Positions 1 through 8,344 of a stretch of DNA of 64,000 nt are shown piece by piece. Position 1 is the first letter of the stretch. Each line of letters opens with the position of its first letter. The stretch covers positions 27,027 through 91,026 of the forward strand of contig NZ_WBUE01000016.1 of assembly GCF_009026145.1 (NCBI RefSeq), written 5' to 3'. Source of the stretch: Hyphomicrobium sp. (GTDB taxonomy: Bacteria; Pseudomonadota; Alphaproteobacteria; Rhizobiales; Hyphomicrobiaceae). The position numbers were made by a program, and so were the translations under genes. Below the pieces are notes generated by a model. That model was not told the origin of the DNA and made no database searches. It saw only the letters and a program-made list of their open reading frames with translations.

Positions 1-627
1 CATACGCTGCGCTCCGCCCTGCGCGAGATCGCTGAGTTCCACACCGGTGCCTTCGTGCTGACTAGCAATCAGAACCTCATCATCGCCAACGTCTCCGCAA
101 CGGCGAAGGGAAGGATCGATGCTGTTCTGAAGGAGCACGGCATCGCCATCGGCAGCGAGCTGTCGGGCCTCAGGCGCAACAGCATGGCCTGCGTGGCGCT
201 GCCGACCTGCGGGCTCGCGCTCGCCGAGAGCGAGCGTTTCCTGCCTGAGCTGCTGACGGCGCTCGAGGAGTCGCTCGACAAGGCCGGTCTCAAGGATGAC
301 GACATCGTCATCCGCATGACCGGTTGCCCCAACGGCTGCGCGCGGCCCTACCTCGCCGAGATCGGACTCGTCGGTCGCAATCCCGGGCTCTACAACCTCT
401 ATCTCGGCGCGGCGTTCAACGGCGAGCGGCTCAACAAGCTCTATGCCGAGGACGTCGACAAGGCGCGCATTGTGCGGCTGCTGGAGCCGATTTTCGAGCA
501 CTACGCCAAGGAGCGCGAGGAGGGCGAGCATTTCGGCGACTTCGCCATCCGCGCCGGTTACGTGCGGGCAACGACTGCGGGCAATCGCTTCCACGCCGAT
601 CTCGCCTCGATCAAGGCCGCCAGCTGA
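1..627 (+). CDS. cysI: Assimilatory sulfite reductase hemoprotein subunit, C-terminal part (5' end outside window)
   Basis: The reading frame is open from the first base, so the start lies outside the window; about 208 C-terminal residues are present. The protein reduces sulfite to sulfide with a siroheme coupled to a 4Fe-4S cluster. The four cluster cysteines are visible as C-x5-C (codons at 190 and 208, in ACVALPTC) and C-x3-C (codons at 325 and 337, in GCPNGC). The gap between the pairs equals that in E. coli CysI. The gene faces the cys/tauE run on the other strand, and the two converge at about 630-700. A ferredoxin-dependent sulfite or nitrite reductase of the same fold is possible because the N-terminus is missing; the cys context favours sulfite. 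Confidence 0.88.
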   Translation, partial: HTLRSALREIAEFHTGAFVLTSNQNLIIANVSATAKGRIDAVLKEHGIAIGSELSGLRRNSMACVALPTCGLALAESERFLPELLTALEESLDKAGLKDDDIVIRMTGCPNGCARPYLAEIGLVGRNPGLYNLYLGAAFNGERLNKLYAEDVDKARIVRLLEPIFEHYAKEREEGEHFGDFAIRAGYVRATTAGNRFHADLASIKAAS

Positions 628-703
628 TCCTGCAACGTTGCCTCGCGCTCTAGCGTCATTCCGGCACTTGTTGCCGGGATCCGGCCCGCGTCTGGCGTAA
701 CGG

Positions 704-1510
704 CTAGTGGCGGAGGGGGTTGAGGAGCGAGAAGGCAGCCCAGCAGAGCACCAGTGCCAGCACGACGCGCAACACCCAGTCGGGCACCATGCCGGTGATG
801 CGCGATCCGAGCGCGATGCCCGGCACCGAACCCAAGAGCAGCAGGCCGAGGATTTTGAGGTCGACGTTGCCCATGCCGAAATGGCTGGCGCCGGCGAGGA
901 AGGTGAGCGGTATGGCGTGCACGATGTCGGTGCCGACCAGGCGCCGCGCCGACAACGAATGGTAGAGCGCCGTGAGCGCCACTACGCCGATGGCGCCCGC
1001 CCCGACCGAGGTGAGTGCGACAAGGACGCCGAGGGTAAGGCCGAGAAAGAGCGTGGGGACCTGGCGCACCGATGGCGGCGCGTCGTGGTCGGGAGCGCGC
1101 ATCGCATAACGCTTGATGACGGGGTAGGCGGCGACGCACAGCGCGCTAATGATCAGGGCGATCGCCAGCACCTTGCGGATGATCGCTGCCAGCACGTGGA
1201 TGTCAGGCTCAGCGAGATAGATCCAGGACAGTACGACGGCAGCGCCTGGAAGGCTGCCGAGGGCGAGCCAGCGCACGATCGGCCAGTTGACGTTGCCGAG
1301 CGCATGATGTCGCCAGGCGGCGCTCGCCTTGGTGATGGAGGCGAACAACAGGTCGGTGCCGACGGCGAGCACCGGCGAGATGCCGATGCCGGAGATGAGG
1401 AACGGCGTCATGAGCGAGCCGGCGCCTACGCCGGTGAGCCCGACGAGGAAGCCGACGGCGAACCCGCCAAATACGATGATGGGCCAGGCGCCCGAATGTA
1501 GAAATTCCAT
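704..1510 (-). CDS. TauE/SafE-family membrane transporter (first copy)
   Basis: A 268-residue polytopic membrane protein with about eight hydrophobic segments. It has the glycine-rich N-terminal repeat typical of TauE/SafE proteins (GFLVGLTGVGAGSLMTPFLI) and a second, related segment near residue 160 (LGVLVALTSVGAGAIGVVAL), reflecting the internal duplication of the family. Members move sulfite, sulfoacetate or related anions across the inner membrane. It is the last gene of the minus-strand run cysH-cysD-cysN-tauE-tauE, so a role in sulfur-oxyanion movement is inferred. The substrate and the direction of transport cannot be read from the sequence. Confidence 0.85.
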   Translation of the reverse strand: MEFLHSGAWPIIVFGGFAVGFLVGLTGVGAGSLMTPFLISGIGISPVLAVGTDLLFASITKASAAWRHHALGNVNWPIVRWLALGSLPGAAVVLSWIYLAEPDIHVLAAIIRKVLAIALIISALCVAAYPVIKRYAMRAPDHDAPPSVRQVPTLFLGLTLGVLVALTSVGAGAIGVVALTALYHSLSARRLVGTDIVHAIPLTFLAGASHFGMGNVDLKILGLLLLGSVPGIALGSRITGMVPDWVLRVVLALVLCWAAFSLLNPLRH

Positions 1511-1604
1511 TTACGACAGGCTCGTGATCGCGTTCCGGGCGCCTCAGGGCGCGACCTTATCTGTTATCTTGGCTGGTTCAACCGCGGATCGCGGCGCGAG
1601 GGGC

Positions 1605-2348
1605 CTAAGAGAGGACACTGACGATATTCCGCAGGCTTAGGATGGCCACGACGCAGCCGACGATGATCATTAGCACCTCGTCGGGGAGCATTTTGGCCGC
1701 GTAGGCCGCGAACGGCGCCGCTACGACGCCGCCGATGATCAGGCCAGCGATGATCGGCCACAGCTCGAGGCCGATGGTCGCGACGAAAGTCGCCGAGATG
1801 GTAAAGGTGACGAAGAACTCCGCCAGATTGACCGAGCCGATGGCGTAGCGCGGCGTCGTGCCCTGCCCGATGAGGCTCGAGGTGACGATCGGCCCCCAGC
1901 CGCCGCCGCCGATGGAATCCAGAAGTCCGCCGACGAAGCCGAGCGGCGCCACACGCGAGGGCTCGGTTCCTGGCGAGACGCGCTGGCTGAGGGCCTTCCA
2001 AACGATCAGAAGCCCGATGAGCAGCAAATAGCCGCTGATGAACGGCTTGATCTTCTCGCCCGGCAAATTGGTCAGCAGGTAGGCGCCGATGGCGCCGCCG
2101 ATCATGCCTGGCAGCGCGAGCCGCAGCAGCAGCTTGCGGTCGACATTGCCGAGGCGCCAGTGGGACGCGCCCGAGGCTGCCGTGGTGAAAGTCTCGGCGG
2201 CGTGGACGCAGGCGCTTGTCGTCGCCGGCGGAACGCCGAGGCTCAGCAGCACCGAGGAGGAGATTACGCCGTAGGCCATGCCGATGGCCCCGTCGACCAT
2301 CTGCGCCGCGAAGCCGACGGCCACGAACAGGAGCAGATCATCCCACAT
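1605..2348 (-). CDS. TauE/SafE-family membrane transporter (second copy)
   Basis: A 247-residue membrane protein with the family signature near the N-terminus (FAAQMVDGAIGMAYGVISSS) and a second half carrying GFVGGLLDSIGGGGWGPIV. This is the two-repeat architecture of TauE/SafE transporters. It belongs to a different subgroup from its downstream neighbour, so the pair is not a recent tandem duplication. It lies about 90 bases after cysN on the same strand and is probably cotranscribed with it. Sulfite export or sulfate-related transport is inferred from the neighbours only. Confidence 0.85.
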   Translation of the reverse strand: MWDDLLLFVAVGFAAQMVDGAIGMAYGVISSSVLLSLGVPPATTSACVHAAETFTTAASGASHWRLGNVDRKLLLRLALPGMIGGAIGAYLLTNLPGEKIKPFISGYLLLIGLLIVWKALSQRVSPGTEPSRVAPLGFVGGLLDSIGGGGWGPIVTSSLIGQGTTPRYAIGSVNLAEFFVTFTISATFVATIGLELWPIIAGLIIGGVVAAPFAAYAAKMLPDEVLMIIVGCVVAILSLRNIVSVLS

Positions 2349-2435
2349 CGTGTTGGCTCACACCTTCTCAGCTCTGGGTCCGCAAGCTTGATATAACGGA
2401 TGCCGGACACAGGGCACGGCTGGTTGGAAGAGCCG

Positions 2436-3905
2436 TTAAAGCTCGATTTTCACCGGAATGCCGGCAGCGTGCAGCAGCAACGCCGCCTCGCTGGCGCGGC
2501 GCTGGAACTCGCGGCGGTCGTCATCGCTGTCGCCCAGGTCGCGGCATAGCCCGCGCTCCAATAGCTCGCGCGTCAGCCGGAAGGCGGAATCGTTGGCGGC
2601 ATCGCCGGCCGTGGCCCTAGCAATCACGCCGCCCGCAACCGAGGCACCGGTTACCGCGTCGATGATGAGGAAGGAGCCCGTTGGCTGATTGTCGGCGAAT
2701 TTATCGACGGCCACCGGGCGCCCCAACGTGATCGAGGCGATGGCGATGTCATTGACGGCACACTTCTCGGACGGCTGCGCGGCAAGGGTCTCGAGATCGA
2801 GCAGCGACCTGATGCTGAGCGTCGAAATGGGGGCCAGATCGGTGGCGGTGCGCAGGAAGTAGCCGGCGTTCGGATCGAACGGCGTCTCCCACAGCCACAC
2901 AATGCGGGCCTCGAGCTGCGCCGCCACTGTTGGCAGACTGTCCGCGGCCGATAGGACGGCGCCGCGTGCCACGTCGATGTCCGCGTCGAGCTGCAGGGCG
3001 ACGGCCTGGCCCTGCTTGGCGATCTCGAGGTCGCGGTCCATGGTGGCGATGCGCAACACGTGCGCGCTCTGCCCGCTCAGCGCGTCGGTGATGCGGTCGC
3101 CAACGCAAATGCAGCCAGAGGAGACCGTGCCGGCGAGGCCGCGAAAATCGAGGCCATCGCGGAGGACGGTTTGGACCGGCATGCGGAATGGGCCGCGTGC
3201 GGTGACGTCGCGCGAGGGGATGCGCTCGAGATGCTCGAGCAGGTGCGGCCCGGCGTACCAGGGCATGTGCTCGGACTTGCGGGCGACGTTGTCGCCGCCG
3301 ACGGCGGAGACGGGAATGGCGATCGCCTCGCGGAAGCCGAAGCGCAGTGCCAGCTCGCGGAAGTCCGCCTCGATGGCGCGGAACTTGTCCTGCGACCAGT
3401 CGACGAGATCCATCTTGTTGACGGCAAGGATGAGGCGCTTGACGCCGACGATGTCGAGGATGGCGGCGTGGCGGCGCGTCTGCCGCTTCACGCCGTGGCG
3501 CGCATCGACCAGCATGATGGCGACGTCGGCGTGCGAGGCGCCCGACGCCATGTTGCGCGTGTACTGCTCGTGCCCGGGGCTGTCGATGACGACGAAGCGG
3601 CGCGTTTCGGTATCGAAGTAGCGCCAGGCAATGTCGATGGTGATGCCTTGCTCGCGCTCGGCGACGAGGCCGTCGAGCAGCAGGCTGAAGTCCGGGTGCG
3701 CGCCGCCGGTCGCCGCGTTCGACGAGCGGTTGATAGTCTCGCGCTGGTCGTCATAGAGGTCGGAGGCGTCCCACAGCAGGCGCCCGATCAACGTCGACTT
3801 GCCGTCGTCGACGGAGCCGCACGTCAAGAGGTGCAGGATGCCGTTGAGCTCCTGGTTGAATGCGGGCGCCAGATCCTCGCGCCGGATAGCCGTCAGCGCA
3901 GTCAT
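2436..3905 (-). CDS. cysN: Sulfate adenylyltransferase subunit 1 (GTPase)
   Basis: At 489 residues this is the regulatory GTPase of ATP sulfurylase, which couples GTP hydrolysis to formation of adenosine 5'-phosphosulfate (APS) from sulfate and ATP. Translation-factor GTPase motifs are present: the P-loop GSVDDGKST at residues 30-38, the G3 motif DSPGHEQY, and the G4 motif NKMD. There is no C-terminal CysC kinase domain, unlike the CysNC fusion found in many rhizobia. That fits a pathway that reduces APS directly. The start codon overlaps the cysD stop by one base, indicating translational coupling. Confidence 0.96.
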   Translation of the reverse strand: MTALTAIRREDLAPAFNQELNGILHLLTCGSVDDGKSTLIGRLLWDASDLYDDQRETINRSSNAATGGAHPDFSLLLDGLVAEREQGITIDIAWRYFDTETRRFVVIDSPGHEQYTRNMASGASHADVAIMLVDARHGVKRQTRRHAAILDIVGVKRLILAVNKMDLVDWSQDKFRAIEADFRELALRFGFREAIAIPVSAVGGDNVARKSEHMPWYAGPHLLEHLERIPSRDVTARGPFRMPVQTVLRDGLDFRGLAGTVSSGCICVGDRITDALSGQSAHVLRIATMDRDLEIAKQGQAVALQLDADIDVARGAVLSAADSLPTVAAQLEARIVWLWETPFDPNAGYFLRTATDLAPISTLSIRSLLDLETLAAQPSEKCAVNDIAIASITLGRPVAVDKFADNQPTGSFLIIDAVTGASVAGGVIARATAGDAANDSAFRLTRELLERGLCRDLGDSDDDRREFQRRASEAALLLHAAGIPVKIEL

Positions 3906-4810
3906 CAGAAGTAGCCTTCCTGCTTCTTGCGCTCCATGGCGCCCGTCTGATCATGGTCGATGAGCCGTCCCTGGCGCTCGGATGTGCGCGCGCCGAGCGT
4001 CTCTTCGACGACGCTGTCGAGGCCGGCCGCCGTCGAAAGCACGGCGGCGGTGAGCGGCCAGCAGCCGAGCGTGCGGAAGCGCACGCTCTTCATCTGCGGA
4101 ACCTCGCCGGGCTGCAGCGGTAGTCGATCGTCGTCGACGACTAGCAACTGGCCATTGCGTACGATGGTGGGGCGGCGGGCGGCGAAGTAGAGCGGCACGA
4201 CTTCCAGCTTCTCGCGGGCGATGTAGCGCCACACGTCGCGCTCGGTCCAGTTGGAGAGCGGGAAGACGCGCACCGTCTCGCCGGGGCCGAGGCGTCCGTT
4301 GAGCAGGTTCCACATCTCCGGGCGCTGGCGGCGCGGGTCCCAACGATGGCCGGGTGAGCGGAAGGAGAAGACGCGCTCCTTGGCGCGCGAGCTCTCCTCG
4401 TCGCGGCGCGCGCCGCCGAAGGCGGCATCGAAGCCGTACTTGTCGAGCGCCTGCTTCAGCGGCTGCGTCTTCATCACGTCGGTGTAGACGGACGGTGCGT
4501 AGTCGTACGGGTTGATGCCGCGCTTCAGCCCTTCCTCGTTGACGTGCACGATGAGATCGAGGTCGAAGTCCTGCACCGTCTTGTCGCGGAAGGCGATCAT
4601 GTCGCGGAACTTCCACGTCGTGTCGATGTGCAGCAGCGGGAATGGTGGCTTCTGCGGCCAGAATGCCTTGCGCGCCAGATGCAGAAGCACCGTCGAGTCC
4701 TTGCCGATCGAATACATCAGCACCGGCTTGCGGAACTGCGCCGCAGCTTCGCGGAAAATATGGATCGACTCGGCCTCGAGCATGTCGAGGTGCGAGAACT
4801 CCGCAGTCAT
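3905..4810 (-). CDS. cysD: Sulfate adenylyltransferase subunit 2
   Basis: A 301-residue catalytic subunit of ATP sulfurylase, an ATP pyrophosphatase-fold enzyme of the PAPS-reductase superfamily. The PP-loop motif is visible as [17 protein letters not shown]. The family sequences [13 protein letters not shown] and FGGARRDEE also occur. The start at 4810 is preferred over the longer frame to 4852 because its ATG overlaps the cysH stop by four bases (ATGA), the usual spacing of coupled genes. It partners with CysN directly downstream. Confidence 0.95.
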   Translation of the reverse strand: MTAEFSHLDMLEAESIHIFREAAAQFRKPVLMYSIGKDSTVLLHLARKAFWPQKPPFPLLHIDTTWKFRDMIAFRDKTVQDFDLDLIVHVNEEGLKRGINPYDYAPSVYTDVMKTQPLKQALDKYGFDAAFGGARRDEESSRAKERVFSFRSPGHRWDPRRQRPEMWNLLNGRLGPGETVRVFPLSNWTERDVWRYIAREKLEVVPLYFAARRPTIVRNGQLLVVDDDRLPLQPGEVPQMKSVRFRTLGCWPLTAAVLSTAAGLDSVVEETLGARTSERQGRLIDHDQTGAMERKKQEGYF

Positions 4811-5625
4811 GCGGCAGCATCCTTCTGACGGGGCCTGTTGTGCAGGCCGCATTCCTTACCGTCTTCGTTCTCCCACCACCAGCGACCGGCGCGGATATCC
4901 TCGCCGGGCTTGATGGCGCGCGTGCATGGCTGGCAGCCGATGGAGGGGAAACCGCGGGCGTGCAATGGATTGACCGGAACGTTGTTGGCGGCGACGTAGG
5001 CCTCGAGCTGCTCGAGGCTCCAGTCGGCGATGGGGTTCAGTTTGACAAGGGCGTTCTCGCTGTCCCATGCGGCAAAGGGCACATGGGCACGGCCGGCCGA
5101 CTGCTCGCGCCGCAGGCCGGTGACCCAACCGGCGGCGCCGGCGAGGGCGCGCTTCAAAGGCCTCACCTTGCGCACCTCACAGCACGCCTTGCGGTTCTCC
5201 ACCGCAAGGCGGAACCCATAGATGCCGTCGCGCGCCACCAGCTCCTCGACCTCACGCGCATCGGGGAACATGACGCGGATCTTAAGGCCGTAGCGGTTCT
5301 CGCTGGCTTCCAGCGTTTCGAGCGTCTCGGGAAAATGGCGCCCGGTGTCGAGGGTGAAGACATCGATTGCCGCGCCGCTCGTCGCGATGGCATTGAGCAC
5401 GGCCTGGTCCTCGATGCCGAGGCTGGTCGAAAAGGTAACGCGGCCGGGCACCGAGCGGGTGATCTCCAATAGGCGCTCCTCGAGGCCGCCGATGGCCGCC
5501 AACCGCCGGTCGAGCGCTATCGCCTCGACCGCCATGTCGGGCGGCGCGGCGCGGGCAGTGCGCAGGGGAGGCCGGGCGCCCCGCGCCCCTCTGGCGCCGC
5601 GCCCAGTGGAGGTTTTCGTCGGCAT
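4807..5625 (-). CDS. cysH: Adenylyl-sulfate (APS) reductase, CysH family
   Basis: A 272-residue CysH-family reductase that reduces APS to sulfite with thioredoxin. A Cys-Cys pair (residues 148-149, KACCEVRK) and a C-x2-C pair (231 and 234, GCQPC) form the 4Fe-4S ligand set of APS reductases; PAPS-specific CysH lacks these. The catalytic cysteine is in ECGLH near residue 259. Together with a CysN that lacks CysC, this indicates a PAPS-independent pathway. The first 30 residues are low-complexity Arg/Gly/Ala, so the alternative Met31 start (5535) may be the true one. It is the first gene of the minus-strand run, so its promoter should lie upstream of 5625. Confidence 0.93.
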   Translation of the reverse strand: MPTKTSTGRGARGARGARPPLRTARAAPPDMAVEAIALDRRLAAIGGLEERLLEITRSVPGRVTFSTSLGIEDQAVLNAIATSGAAIDVFTLDTGRHFPETLETLEASENRYGLKIRVMFPDAREVEELVARDGIYGFRLAVENRKACCEVRKVRPLKRALAGAAGWVTGLRREQSAGRAHVPFAAWDSENALVKLNPIADWSLEQLEAYVAANNVPVNPLHARGFPSIGCQPCTRAIKPGEDIRAGRWWWENEDGKECGLHNRPRQKDAAA

Positions 5626-6280
5626 CTTGAACCCTTGGCTGGAGCCCCGAAAATAGGGGAAACCGAATTCTACTTAAAGCGTCTGCCCTAAATAAAAATA
5701 GGATCGCATTCCAGATGGTGGGGCGCGGAGAAAATTTTTCCCAAGCGCGAGCTTCGTGGAACGGTGTGCCGCCCACATCGGGATGGACTCTCGAAGGCAA
5801 GGCGCACGCCCAGATCGTGTCGGCCGCCGGCTGCAGCCTAGGGCAGTGCAAAGGGCGACCGGGTTGGGGAGAGAGCCATGCACAACTTGTGCGCAAACCA
5901 CATGTCGCACCCGTCCATTTCCCCCGCCACGAAGCGCGAATCAGTGTCTCAGCAATTCGAGCATCGGGACCGGCAATTCAAGTCACAGATTTATCGCAGG
6001 ATGTGTGCCCGAGTTGCTCCGGCGAAAATATGGGGATGAATTAGATATGAAGAAAATGCTTATACTTCCGAGGCTTATTTCCTGCCATTTAATGTGGACA
6101 TCCGCGTGACATTCCGGCCTCTGCAGCATCGGCTGAATAATGCCCCTGGCGAGTTGGTTAACAGATGGTATTCTCGCGACCGCTTCGTGATGGAGCCGGA
6201 CATGAAGAGGGCTCTTCCATGTTCCAGCCCCTGGGCGAGGCAGCAAAAAGCAAACGTTGAGCAAGTAGCGGGGTACCACA
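5626..6280. other. Intergenic region between cysH and the cold-shock gene
   Basis: This 655-base stretch separates two divergently transcribed genes and must hold both promoters. No ORF in it looks like a protein. It contains an AT-rich patch at about 5680-5705, near the cysH start, and a perfect inverted repeat GCACAA-c-TTGTGC at 5880-5892. The part from 5980 to 6280 is less GC-rich than its surroundings and could be a long 5' untranslated region of the cold-shock gene. No confident -35/-10 pair could be assigned. Confidence 0.4.
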
Positions 6281-6880
6281 ATGGGGGATTCCTCTAAGCG
6301 TCCCGATTTTCCGCAGTTCGACCCACCCGTCGATATGACGAGGGAACGGGCCGAAGAAGCCGGGATCGAGGTCTTCGAGGTTGTCGGATCAATTAAATGG
6401 TTTGATGCATCAAAGGGTTACGGTTTCATAGTGCCCGACAACGGGCTCGCCGACATCCTGCTCCACGTCACCTGCCTGCGGGCGGGTGGCTATCAGACGG
6501 CCTACGAGGGAGCGCGCGTGCACGCCGAAGTCCTGCGCCGGCCGAAAGGCATGCAGGCGTTCCGCATCCTCAGCATGGACGAGAGCACGGCCATCCATCC
6601 CTCGCAGCTGCCGCAGCGGACGCACGTCATCGTCACGCCGGAAAGCGACTGGGAGCGGGCCATGGTCAAGTGGTTCAACCGGGTGCGCGGTTTCGGCTTC
6701 TTGACGCGCGGCGAGGGAACGCCCGACGTATTCGTGCACATGGAAACGCTGCGGCGCTTCGGTTTCACGGAGCTGCGTCCGGGTCAGATGGTGATGGTGC
6801 GCTGGGGCCACGGCTCGAAGGGCTGCATGGCTGCCGAGCTCAGGCCCGACGGACAACCCGGACTGCCGCCAACGCACTGA
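6281..6880 (+). CDS. Two-domain cold-shock protein
   Basis: A 199-residue protein with two cold-shock (CSD) OB-folds. Domain 1, at about residues 34-100, carries the RNP1-like segment SIKWFDASKGYGFIVPD. Domain 2, at about 127-190, carries MVKWFNRVRGFGFLTRG followed by DVFVHMETL, an RNP2-like segment. Single-domain CspA proteins are about 70 residues; this tandem form of roughly 200 residues is common in Rhizobiales. It should bind single-stranded RNA or DNA in the cytoplasm. The closely following DUF192 gene may be cotranscribed. Confidence 0.92.
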   Translation: MGDSSKRPDFPQFDPPVDMTRERAEEAGIEVFEVVGSIKWFDASKGYGFIVPDNGLADILLHVTCLRAGGYQTAYEGARVHAEVLRRPKGMQAFRILSMDESTAIHPSQLPQRTHVIVTPESDWERAMVKWFNRVRGFGFLTRGEGTPDVFVHMETLRRFGFTELRPGQMVMVRWGHGSKGCMAAELRPDGQPGLPPTH

Positions 6881-6888
6881 CAAGGGCG

Positions 6889-7380
6889 ATGGCTCAATTG
6901 CGAATTCGGAGCAGGGCTGCCCATGGGGCGGCCCTGCTTTTTGTAGCGGTCATCTCCACGGCGCTCATCGCGCCGGCCGATGCGAAGATGCGCATCGACC
7001 GGCTATGGCTCGTCCCCGCCAGCGGACAAGAGGTGCCGATCGACATCGAAATTGCCCAAGCGCCGGAGGAGAAGTCGCTGGGGCTGATGTTCCGCACCGA
7101 GCTCGCCGACAATGAAGGCATGCTGTTCCCCTACGGCGAGCCGCGCGAGCTCTCCATGTGGATGCACAACACCTACATCCCGCTCGACATGCTGTTCATC
7201 CGCCCCGACGGCGTCATCCATCGCATCGAGACGCGGGCCGAGCCGCTGTCGGATCGTGTGATCAGCTCCGGCGGTGAGGTGTCGGCAGTGCTGGAGCTTC
7301 CCGGCGGTGCTGCCGCGCGGCTGGGCATCAAGGCCGGGGACCGCGTCCGCCATCCACTGTTCACTGCGCCCAAGCCCTGA
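6889..7380 (+). CDS. DUF192 family exported protein
   Basis: A 163-residue protein that starts 8 bases after the cold-shock stop. Residues 1-33 form a signal peptide: an Arg-rich start, a hydrophobic core (ALLFVAVISTALIAP) and an A-D-A type cleavage region. The rest is a DUF192 domain, with typical segments EKSLGLMFRTEL and MWMHNTYIPLDMLFI. DUF192 proteins are small, mostly periplasmic and without a defined biochemical role. The last 22 bases of the gene, including the stop codon, are repeated perfectly in tandem immediately downstream. Confidence 0.9.
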   Translation: MAQLRIRSRAAHGAALLFVAVISTALIAPADAKMRIDRLWLVPASGQEVPIDIEIAQAPEEKSLGLMFRTELADNEGMLFPYGEPRELSMWMHNTYIPLDMLFIRPDGVIHRIETRAEPLSDRVISSGGEVSAVLELPGGAAARLGIKAGDRVRHPLFTAPKP

Positions 7381-7402
7381 GTTCACTGCGCCCAAGCCCT
7401 GA
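7359..7402 (+). repeat. Perfect 22-bp tandem duplication over the DUF192 stop codon
   Basis: Bases 7359-7380 and 7381-7402 are identical 22-mers lying head to tail; each ends in CCCTGA. The first copy codes the last residues and stop of the DUF192 protein and the second is noncoding. The perfect identity suggests a recent slippage event. Confidence 0.95.
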
Positions 7403-7482
7403 TCCACCGCCGCGCCGCCCGTCGGATACGCCGCGTTTACTAGGCCGGTGGCATCGCGTAGAACCCCTCTGACGTCGCGCGT

Positions 7483-7559
7483 CGGGGCGTAGCTCAGCCT
7501 GGTAGAGCACTTGCTTTGGGAGCAAGGGGTCGCGAGTTCGAATCCCGCCGCCCCGACCA
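7483..7559 (+). tRNA. tRNA-Pro (anticodon TGG)
   Basis: A complete cloverleaf. The acceptor stem CGGGGCG pairs with CGCCCCG, the D arm is GCTC/GAGC, and the anticodon stem CTTGC/GCAAG closes a TTTGGGA loop with anticodon TGG. The T arm is GCGAG-TTCGAAT-CCCGC (one mismatch), and CCA is encoded at 7557-7559. Confidence 0.97.
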
Positions 7560-7593
7560 AGAGACGCGACGGTCGTGAAATGCGAGGGGCACG

Positions 7594-7899
7594 ATGGTGG
7601 CGCGTATTTTCAAACCGGCCAAGACGGCCATGCAGTCGGGCGAGGGCCGCACCAAGGAATGGGTGCTGGAGTTCGCGCCCGCGAGCCCGCGCGAGATCGA
7701 TCCGCTGATGGGCTGGACGGGCACGCGCGACATGCGCGCCGAGGTGCAGCTCGCGTTCGACACCAAGGAAGAGGCGATCGCCTACGCCGCGCGCGAGGGC
7801 ATTGCCTACGAGGTGTTCGCGCCATCGCCGCGCAAGATGATCCGCAAGTCCTACGCCGACAACTTCAAGTACGGCCGCATCGGGCGCTGGACGCACTAA
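7594..7899 (+). CDS. NDUFS4-like NADH dehydrogenase (complex I) accessory subunit
   Basis: A 101-residue protein of the ETC complex I subunit conserved-region family, the alphaproteobacterial counterpart of mitochondrial NDUFS4 (AQDQ, 18 kDa). Family features include an N-terminal ARIFKPAKTAMQSG segment, the central PLMGWTGTRDM motif, a region with alternating acidic residues (FDTKEEAIAYAAREG), and a C-terminus rich in aromatic and basic residues. It should sit on the peripheral arm of respiratory complex I. It stands alone next to tRNA-Pro, away from any nuo operon, as usual for this family. Confidence 0.9.
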   Translation: MVARIFKPAKTAMQSGEGRTKEWVLEFAPASPREIDPLMGWTGTRDMRAEVQLAFDTKEEAIAYAAREGIAYEVFAPSPRKMIRKSYADNFKYGRIGRWTH

Positions 7900-8260
7900 C
7901 GATCGAAGTCTCTTCCTGCACTCCGACAGCCTCGGTTACACGTCCGGTTACCGCGTCCGCTCGAGCCGAGCTCCGGAGGTGGAAGGGATCGACGGGGTGT
8001 GCGCCAGGCCATAAGAGCGCTAGTTGCTGCTCGAGGCGGGTTCTTCTGACGCGGACGCCAACCTCGGCCCGCTTCTATCGCGAGACCAGTTGATCAGAAC
8101 TGATCGAGGCCAATGAGCTCCGGGAGGCTCTGCTCGGGCACCTTGTGAGCGGCGTGGCGGCTCTTTATTCCGCGCTTATGCGGGGCGCGCATAATCCGTA
8201 TCGAATCCTTATGTGCCGAGGCCTAGCTCCTCCACGTCGAACCCGACAGGAGGAAGCACA
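7900..8260. other. Intergenic region upstream of the kdp remnant
   Basis: No gene is apparent. An imperfect inverted repeat lies at 8090-8107 (TTGATCAG aa CTGATCGA, 7 of 8 pairs). An AT-richer tract with CATAAT near 8190 could be the -10 box of the original kdp promoter. A strong ribosome binding site (AGGAGG, about 8249-8254) precedes the ATG at 8261. Confidence 0.4.
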
Positions 8261-8344
8261 ATGTTGGATCTCGTCTATCTGGCGCTCGGGCTAGGCCTCT
8301 TCGGCCTCATGGCCCTCTACTCGGCCTGGTGCTCAATCGACTGA
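8261..8344 (+). pseudogene. Short hydrophobic kdp leader/KdpF-like ORF, apparently truncated
   Basis: A 27-codon ORF with an excellent AGGAGG site. The product begins MLDLVYLALGLGLFGLMALY and is one transmembrane helix. It resembles the tiny hydrophobic ORFs that open kdp operons (KdpF or the leader ORF beside it). Its tail overlaps the start of the kdpD fragment in another frame. My reading is that a deletion joined the start of the kdp operon directly to the middle of kdpD, removing kdpA, kdpB, kdpC and the 5' half of kdpD. The identity of so short a peptide is uncertain. Confidence 0.5.

Noticed and set aside
661..677. CCGGCA/TGCCGG hairpin between cysI and tauE as a terminator
   Set aside because: The stem is only 6 bp and no T-tract follows on either strand.
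2902..3914. Long plus-strand ORFs over cysN
   Set aside because: Shadows of the cysN coding strand, which has intact GTPase motifs and coupled start/stop overlap with cysD.
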